From a virus: a DNA stretch of 52,898 nucleotides. A program made the translations under genes and the position numbers. Shown here piece after piece: positions 48,151 to 52,898 of this stretch. The stretch's first letter is position 1; every line of letters begins with the position of its first letter. Location of the stretch: positions 1 to 52,898 of IMG/VR virus record IMGVR_UViG_3300020468_000009. The stretch is one strand, 5' to 3'. The notes under the pieces were generated by a model that saw only the letters and a program-made list of their open reading frames with translations, did no database searches and had not been told where the DNA came from.

Positions 48151-50085
48151 TTAAGCTCCAAATTTCATAAATCCTAATGCGTTGATACCAAACACTTCTG
48201 CAGAAGTTACATCAGTAACAACATTCTGTCTCGTTCCACGCACTGTAAGTATAGCATATTGAACTACACTTCCTACTTCTGTATTAGATTGTACAGGATA
48301 GCTTATACTTTCTACAACACCTCTAATAATTTCATTAGGGTCAAAGATTTCAAGGGTAACAGCATCACCTTCTTTATCTCTTAATGCATTGTACAAAGTA
48401 TCTCCTAAACCTTTAACTTTAACTGGTTTTCTATTTGGTCTATTTACTCTGTCTGATATATTTATTGGTATTCTTGCTACAACTAATTCTGGTCTTGCTA
48501 ATGCTCGAAACTGTACAGATTTTACTTTAGGTGTATTAGCAGTATTAGAAGTTTTTAAAGTTATCTTACCTACTAAATATCTTGATACTTTTTCAATCTG
48601 AACTTCGTTGTCACCAGTACCTGTAGTTTGTGTTATAACATTATCAAAAGAACTATCTCCTGAGTTGTTTAATGATTCAAACTTTGTAGATACATCTATT
48701 TCAACACTTGTACCAGCAGTTAACAATTCTGTTGATACTTCTGCACCAACAAACTGTTTATTTTCTGCTGTAAAGAAATCTACTGCAGGTAACAATAAAA
48801 AACCTTCAGATTCAAATACAGATGTTTGTGCAAATAAACCTGAGCCAGAAACTACAAAAGAAAACTTTTCATTTAATTTACATATTCCTGTAACTAATCC
48901 ACCTGCTGCAGCTTTATAATATCTAGCAATACCAGCAGAAGGTAAATAGTATCTCCATAAAAAACTTGTTGAAGCAGATTCTTTTATACCTGTGTAAACA
49001 GAGTCTCTTGTTGCATATATTTTTTTTGGTGAAGCATCTATGTTATCAATATCCCATTCTTTTATTAATTGATTTTCTCCAAGAACATATAAGTCATCTG
49101 CTGTTTGTAAATTTGCTCTATATAATCTACCTATTTTTTTTGCTGTAGTTTGGTCTTCTCTAGTTCCATAAAATACAATTCCATTTGATTCTGCAATACA
49201 AGTAGGAATTTCATTAGTAATTTCTGTTTGTCCTTTTAGTGTAAAAGAGCCAGATACATCTTTAAAAGAATATATTCTTCCATCTGTGGCTGTAGCTAAT
49301 ACAACAGCACCAGCATCAACTACATCTGTCCAAGTTTCACCAGATGCTAAAGTAACTAATACTGAACTTACAGTTGTAGCACCATCATATTCATAAATGC
49401 CTGTACCTGCAGATACTAAAAACTTTCCTTTAACTGACCATATACCATCAAATTGATGTGCTGTTGACTTTTGTGTAGAAGTACCTGAAGAATTTAACGT
49501 TTCTATTTCTCCTGCAGAAGAACCGTTATTAGCAACCATATACAATAAATCTCCATGTGCAGCCATACCTTTAATTTGTTGACCACCAGTAATTCCATGA
49601 GATTGTGCTGAATAGGTTTCACCACCATCATCTGATTTATATAATGTTGCATCATCTGAAACGTATATAGTAGTTCCTACTTGTGCAAGGTAGTTATCAG
49701 CATCACTTGATGAAAGACTTCTTAAATTTGTAGTTGTGTTTAGTAATGATATATTGTAAGAATTACCTAAGTCTTTTCCAAATACATCAACACCTGAACT
49801 ATCCCAGAATCTTATTGTATCTTTTTCTGTACCGTCTCTTCTATGAGCACTATCTAAATTAGAACCACCACTAAAATCATTTCTTGAAAATACTCTACCT
49901 AAGTTTGATGTAAAGTCTTCTGCATTCTGTCTAACATTTACTTGTCCACCTTCAACATCTGAAGATTGAATAGTCATATCTCTTCCAGGTCCTACAGCAG
50001 CTCTTAATAACATATCGTCTAGTTTTATGTCATATCCATATCTTTTTGGATTACTTATGTTTATTGTTGTTGCTACTCTAGGCAT
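48151..50085 (-). CDS. Propeller-containing tail/nozzle-like protein (copy 2)
   Basis: Identical to the 644-residue protein at 6968-8902. Confidence 0.72.
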   Translation of the reverse strand: MPRVATTINISNPKRYGYDIKLDDMLLRAAVGPGRDMTIQSSDVEGGQVNVRQNAEDFTSNLGRVFSRNDFSGGSNLDSAHRRDGTEKDTIRFWDSSGVDVFGKDLGNSYNISLLNTTTNLRSLSSSDADNYLAQVGTTIYVSDDATLYKSDDGGETYSAQSHGITGGQQIKGMAAHGDLLYMVANNGSSAGEIETLNSSGTSTQKSTAHQFDGIWSVKGKFLVSAGTGIYEYDGATTVSSVLVTLASGETWTDVVDAGAVVLATATDGRIYSFKDVSGSFTLKGQTEITNEIPTCIAESNGIVFYGTREDQTTAKKIGRLYRANLQTADDLYVLGENQLIKEWDIDNIDASPKKIYATRDSVYTGIKESASTSFLWRYYLPSAGIARYYKAAAGGLVTGICKLNEKFSFVVSGSGLFAQTSVFESEGFLLLPAVDFFTAENKQFVGAEVSTELLTAGTSVEIDVSTKFESLNNSGDSSFDNVITQTTGTGDNEVQIEKVSRYLVGKITLKTSNTANTPKVKSVQFRALARPELVVARIPINISDRVNRPNRKPVKVKGLGDTLYNALRDKEGDAVTLEIFDPNEIIRGVVESISYPVQSNTEVGSVVQYAILTVRGTRQNVVTDVTSAEVFGINALGFMKFGA

Positions 50086-51067
50086 AAGTAATTTTATTTA
50101 AGGCAACTGGTTCTGGATATCTAGCTCTTAAATCTTTCCTTGATTGTTCTATTAAATCACTTTGATATCTTAGTAATGATGTTCTTATGTTAGCTGCAGA
50201 GTTTACTGGAAATGTTGATGTAGCTAATTGGTCAGATATATAATCTGCAGTTGCAGTAGGAATATCACGTCCAGCTATAAGTTGTGCTGCTACGCCTGCC
50301 ATAATTATAGGTTCATATTCATTTTCTAATCCTATTGTTGCTAGAGTATCTGCTTCAGCTGTTGGCTCTATAAATTTCTTTTTAAATGTAACAAAAACTG
50401 TATGACCTGATGATACTCCATATACTTGTAAAGCATTTACTTTATTAGGTCCATTATTACTGTATGTTATAGTTTGTGAATTACCATCAGAATCTGTATA
50501 AGTAAATGGGTTTGGTAAATCAACAAGCTCAACAGCAACACCTTGATATACAATTCCTGTTTCATCAGAACCTGCAGAAAAATCTGTCATTTGTGATATA
50601 GCACTAATCGGTGCTACTAAATAATTATCATTAGTTCCACCTAAAGGAATATACCCAACTTTAGCTGATACTGATTTAGTTTCTACTGCAAATAATGTTG
50701 GATATAAATTTTTAATTTGGTCACAAACTGCATCAAAAACATTCTTTCTTGGAAAAGGTGGTGCTATTTTAATAATGTCTCCTGCTGTATGTGCTACTGC
50801 AGTAGTTCCTTTTGCACCTCTTTTAACAGTTATAGTATTTGTAACTGAATTTAAATCAGTACATATCATAAGTTCTTGATTTATTTCTACTACTGTACCC
50901 TTATCTAATGCGTCCTCTTCTTCAATAGATAACATATCTCCATCGAATACAATACTTGAAATTGAATCATTGACACCTGTAGACAATGTTGTATAACTTA
51001 CTAAATCGTCCATAGGTTCTAGATACTCTCTAAAGGTTCTATCTACGAGATTACCAATATTAGCCAT
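50078..51067 (-). CDS. Probable head-tail connector or tail protein (copy 2)
   Basis: Identical to the 329-residue protein at 8895-9884, with the same 8-base overlap into the propeller gene. Confidence 0.65.
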   Translation of the reverse strand: MANIGNLVDRTFREYLEPMDDLVSYTTLSTGVNDSISSIVFDGDMLSIEEEDALDKGTVVEINQELMICTDLNSVTNTITVKRGAKGTTAVAHTAGDIIKIAPPFPRKNVFDAVCDQIKNLYPTLFAVETKSVSAKVGYIPLGGTNDNYLVAPISAISQMTDFSAGSDETGIVYQGVAVELVDLPNPFTYTDSDGNSQTITYSNNGPNKVNALQVYGVSSGHTVFVTFKKKFIEPTAEADTLATIGLENEYEPIIMAGVAAQLIAGRDIPTATADYISDQLATSTFPVNSAANIRTSLLRYQSDLIEQSRKDLRARYPEPVALNKITYA

Positions 51068-51075
51068 TGGTTCTC

Positions 51076-51408
51076 CTAACTATGTCTAAAGTGTAATGTT
51101 AAACTTCTATCTGCTGCTTCATTTCCGTCAGATGTAATTCTAATGTAACCATTGCTAGCAAAAGCCCAACCTGATGGGTCAACTCTTAAAATGTCTCCAG
51201 CTGAAACTGTATAAGTTACATCAGTTCCATCTGTTTCTTTTACATCAACCCAAGTGCTATTGTCCATTGCGAAGTCAAATGAAATATTAGAACCTGTCAT
51301 TGCTGCTGGAAATTGTATACCACAAAGTAACATTCCTTCAGTTTGTACTCCAAGAGAGTTGCTGTTATCTGCAGAAATATCTATTAAACATGTTTTTGAT
51401 TTAATCAT
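51076..51408 (-). CDS. Small virion protein next to capsid (copy 2)
   Basis: Identical to the 110-residue protein at 9893-10225. Confidence 0.65.
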   Translation of the reverse strand: MIKSKTCLIDISADNSNSLGVQTEGMLLCGIQFPAAMTGSNISFDFAMDNSTWVDVKETDGTDVTYTVSAGDILRVDPSGWAFASNGYIRITSDGNEAADRSLTLHFRHS

Positions 51409-51433
51409 ATCTTCCTTACTATAGCAGAAGAAA

Positions 51434-51457
51434 AGGGTGGAGGTGGAGTTCCACCCT
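51434..51457 (-). terminator. Leaky terminator after capsid gene (copy 2)
   Basis: Same AGGGTGGA/TCCACCCT stem and TTTTCTT tail as at 10251-10274. Confidence 0.7.
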
Positions 51458-51473
51458 AATCTTCAATATTAAA

Positions 51474-52592
51474 TTATGCTACTGCTTGAATTTTGCAGTG
51501 ATATGAAGGAGGTCCGAACTCGAATCCCATCTCCATATAAATTGCTTTTCCAATTCTAGCGTTTGCATCTTGGTCAATGTCACGTACGAACACAGTTCCA
51601 TATCCAGGGATATTGGTAAATACTGGTTGTACATAAGCTAAGTCTAAGATGAAAGCAGTTCCTGTTGGTATAATATCAGGGTCAATAACCATCAATCCGA
51701 TTGAACCGAATGGTGTAATGACTGTATCAATGTCAACTCCTGCAACATTTCTATCTCTAGGAATAATTGCACCTGCTATATCAACTGTACCTTTAACAAG
51801 TTCATTGTTAAGGTCTAGTAATTGTTTTGGACTAACAGCAAGAACAGGTTGTGTCATTGGTGCATGGTTGTCATACATTCTCTTTAACGCACCTGAAATG
51901 GTGGCGAAAGAGATGACTTGTGCTGAACCAGTTCCGTCACCTGAAGAGTCATTGTAGAAACAGTTACCGCCTAATGGGTTAACTGCTGCTGAGTTGTCTG
52001 CGTTCTTGCCTATGGAAATCCATACGTCAAGACCGTACATTTCTCTAGTTCCTGACCCAGGTGTTACGTTAGCACCATCTGAGAAAGAACCATTGAATGC
52101 AAACCACTCAACTTCTCTAGCTACTTTTTCCAATGCTTTTTCCATTTGGAAAGCAAACTCATCTGCCACTGGGCTACCACCAAACAAACCTAATTTATCA
52201 CCAGCAGTTGTTGTTCCGTCTCCATCAGAGGCGTTTGCAATGTTTGCTGACAAGTCAAAAGGATTTTGATTTTGGGTAGATGCTAAAGCGGTATATGTCA
52301 TTTGTACACCTTTGTGGAAAATCTGAGTTACATATGTGTATGCAGCTCTGTCTCTTCCAAGGTATTCAGTAGGACTAGCACCTTCTTGAGCTTTAGTTGG
52401 TTCAGATGAAATGGTTGCATTATCTTCTACTTGGACTTGCCAAAATGTAGAGTTTAATGTTTTACCTCCATTTAAACCACCTGCTGCTGTAAGTAAAGGT
52501 GTCCTTTGACCACCGACTTTAAACAATTCACCAGCGAAGTTATTAATGTTTTGTGCATAAATCGTATTGTTTGTTAACGATATGTCTGCCAT
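51474..52592 (-). CDS. Major capsid protein (haplotype 2)
   Basis: 372 residues. The C-terminal 205 or so residues equal those of copy 1. Before that, differences accumulate: start MADISLTNN, Asn for Thr near residue 15, TAAGG for SAVGG, Lys-Ala-Gln for Lys-Gly-Gln, GLFGG for AFFGG, EKALEK for EKAMEK. The 9-base length difference lies at the N-terminus. Bases diverge from 52101 onward, so the two copies are real alleles of one gene. Confidence 0.88.
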   Translation of the reverse strand: MADISLTNNTIYAQNINNFAGELFKVGGQRTPLLTAAGGLNGGKTLNSTFWQVQVEDNATISSEPTKAQEGASPTEYLGRDRAAYTYVTQIFHKGVQMTYTALASTQNQNPFDLSANIANASDGDGTTTAGDKLGLFGGSPVADEFAFQMEKALEKVAREVEWFAFNGSFSDGANVTPGSGTREMYGLDVWISIGKNADNSAAVNPLGGNCFYNDSSGDGTGSAQVISFATISGALKRMYDNHAPMTQPVLAVSPKQLLDLNNELVKGTVDIAGAIIPRDRNVAGVDIDTVITPFGSIGLMVIDPDIIPTGTAFILDLAYVQPVFTNIPGYGTVFVRDIDQDANARIGKAIYMEMGFEFGPPSYHCKIQAVA

Positions 52593-52616
52593 TTTTATCT
52601 TCTCCTATTTAAATTG

Positions 52617-52898
52617 TTATTTTTTTTCGTCTTTTATAGAGTCCATCATACGCAATTTAGCGTTAATGGTATCTCTTGGTCTTTGGTTGGAATCTGTAAC
52701 GAATTTGGCGAACTCTTGTGATATATCAACAGGTTCAGCATTTACACCAATTTGATTCAAAGTCTCAACACGTGATTGAGCGTCTACTACATTTTGAGTC
52801 ATATCAGCAGGAGTTGAACTAGGTTGTGTGGAACTACTAACTTCTCCAAACTCTTGAGTTACAAAATCCTGTATGGACTCTACATTCATATCACCTGT
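52617..52898 (-). CDS. Capsid scaffold protein, C-terminal part (haplotype 2, cut by contig edge)
   Basis: The frame continues to the contig end (Thr-Gly-Asp-Met at 52898-52887, matching the Asp-Gly-Asp-Met of copy 1). The ending helix RDTINAKLRMMDSIKDEKK aligns with the copy 1 end, and NAEPVDISQEF is identical. The linker differs: Ser/Thr/Pro-rich here, unlike copy 1. The N-terminal coiled coil is missing only because the contig stops. Confidence 0.8.
   Translation of the reverse strand, partial: TGDMNVESIQDFVTQEFGEVSSSTQPSSTPADMTQNVVDAQSRVETLNQIGVNAEPVDISQEFAKFVTDSNQRPRDTINAKLRMMDSIKDEKK

Larger units (their letters stand above)
42184..52898. repeat. Wrap-around copy 2 of the terminal redundancy
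   Basis: Matches 1-11717. Offset 41183 is kept from the surface-protein start (945 and 42128) through the tail genes. It changes to 41174 after a 9-base difference in the capsid start and to about 41181 in the scaffold. Identical proteins in between. Explained under copy 1. Confidence 0.9.

Overview
The window is AT-rich and looks like a lytic tailed bacteriophage from the ocean or another aquatic habitat, recovered as an environmental contig. It contains a large terminase, portal, scaffold, major capsid protein, tail and fibre proteins and a lysis cassette. There is no integrase, repressor, rRNA or canonical tRNA. The host is most plausibly a low-GC actinobacterium, perhaps of the marine Actinomarinales/Acidimicrobiia type. 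This is inference from an r1t-like two-helix holin, Thr-rich TTTTVP-type linkers in a secreted protein, and a promoter that places the transcription start on an ATG (a leaderless mRNA).

The contig is longer than the genome. Everything from 1 to about 11,717 recurs at 42,184-52,898 with a constant offset of 41,183 bases, apart from small indels near the right end. The proteins encoded between about 1,383 and 10,917 are identical in the two copies. Both flanks (the surface-protein gene on the left, the capsid N-terminus and scaffold on the right) are diverged alleles. The simplest reading is a circular or circularly permuted genome of about 41.2 kb in which the assembly ran once round and joined two strain haplotypes.

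The genome has two divergent arms that start from a non-coding region at 29,711-30,652. The leftward (minus) arm runs: PD-(D/E)XK nuclease, zinc-ribbon protein, a chain of tiny basic proteins with overlapping start and stop codons, TerL, portal, a 2,209-residue giant protein and four other large proteins, an internal promoter, scaffold, capsid, connector and tail proteins, fibres (one with a cupredoxin-like Cys/His/Met motif, one polyglycine-rich), four related proteins of unknown function, then small membrane proteins, a secreted Thr-rich/acidic surface protein, an L,D-transpeptidase-like lysis protein and a holin. Through the wrap-around this arm ends at 38,924. The rightward (plus) arm at 30,653-38,868 carries small early proteins, a MoxR-like AAA+ ATPase with a VWA partner, a helix-turn-helix-like protein with a Mre11-like phosphoesterase, and a probable single-strand annealing protein. 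No DNA polymerase, primase, helicase or RNA polymerase was recognised, so replication and transcription probably rely on the host.

The most striking unexplained element is a stretch of about 400 nt without a gene (31,828-32,230) in the early arm. It folds into at least seven stem-loops, nearly all abutting end to end. Two stems have 17 base pairs, kept with G-U wobbles, and a third has 17 pairs with one bulge. A second candidate small RNA of about 100 nt lies at 30,006-30,110 with its own -10 box, a 7-bp closing stem and a U-run.
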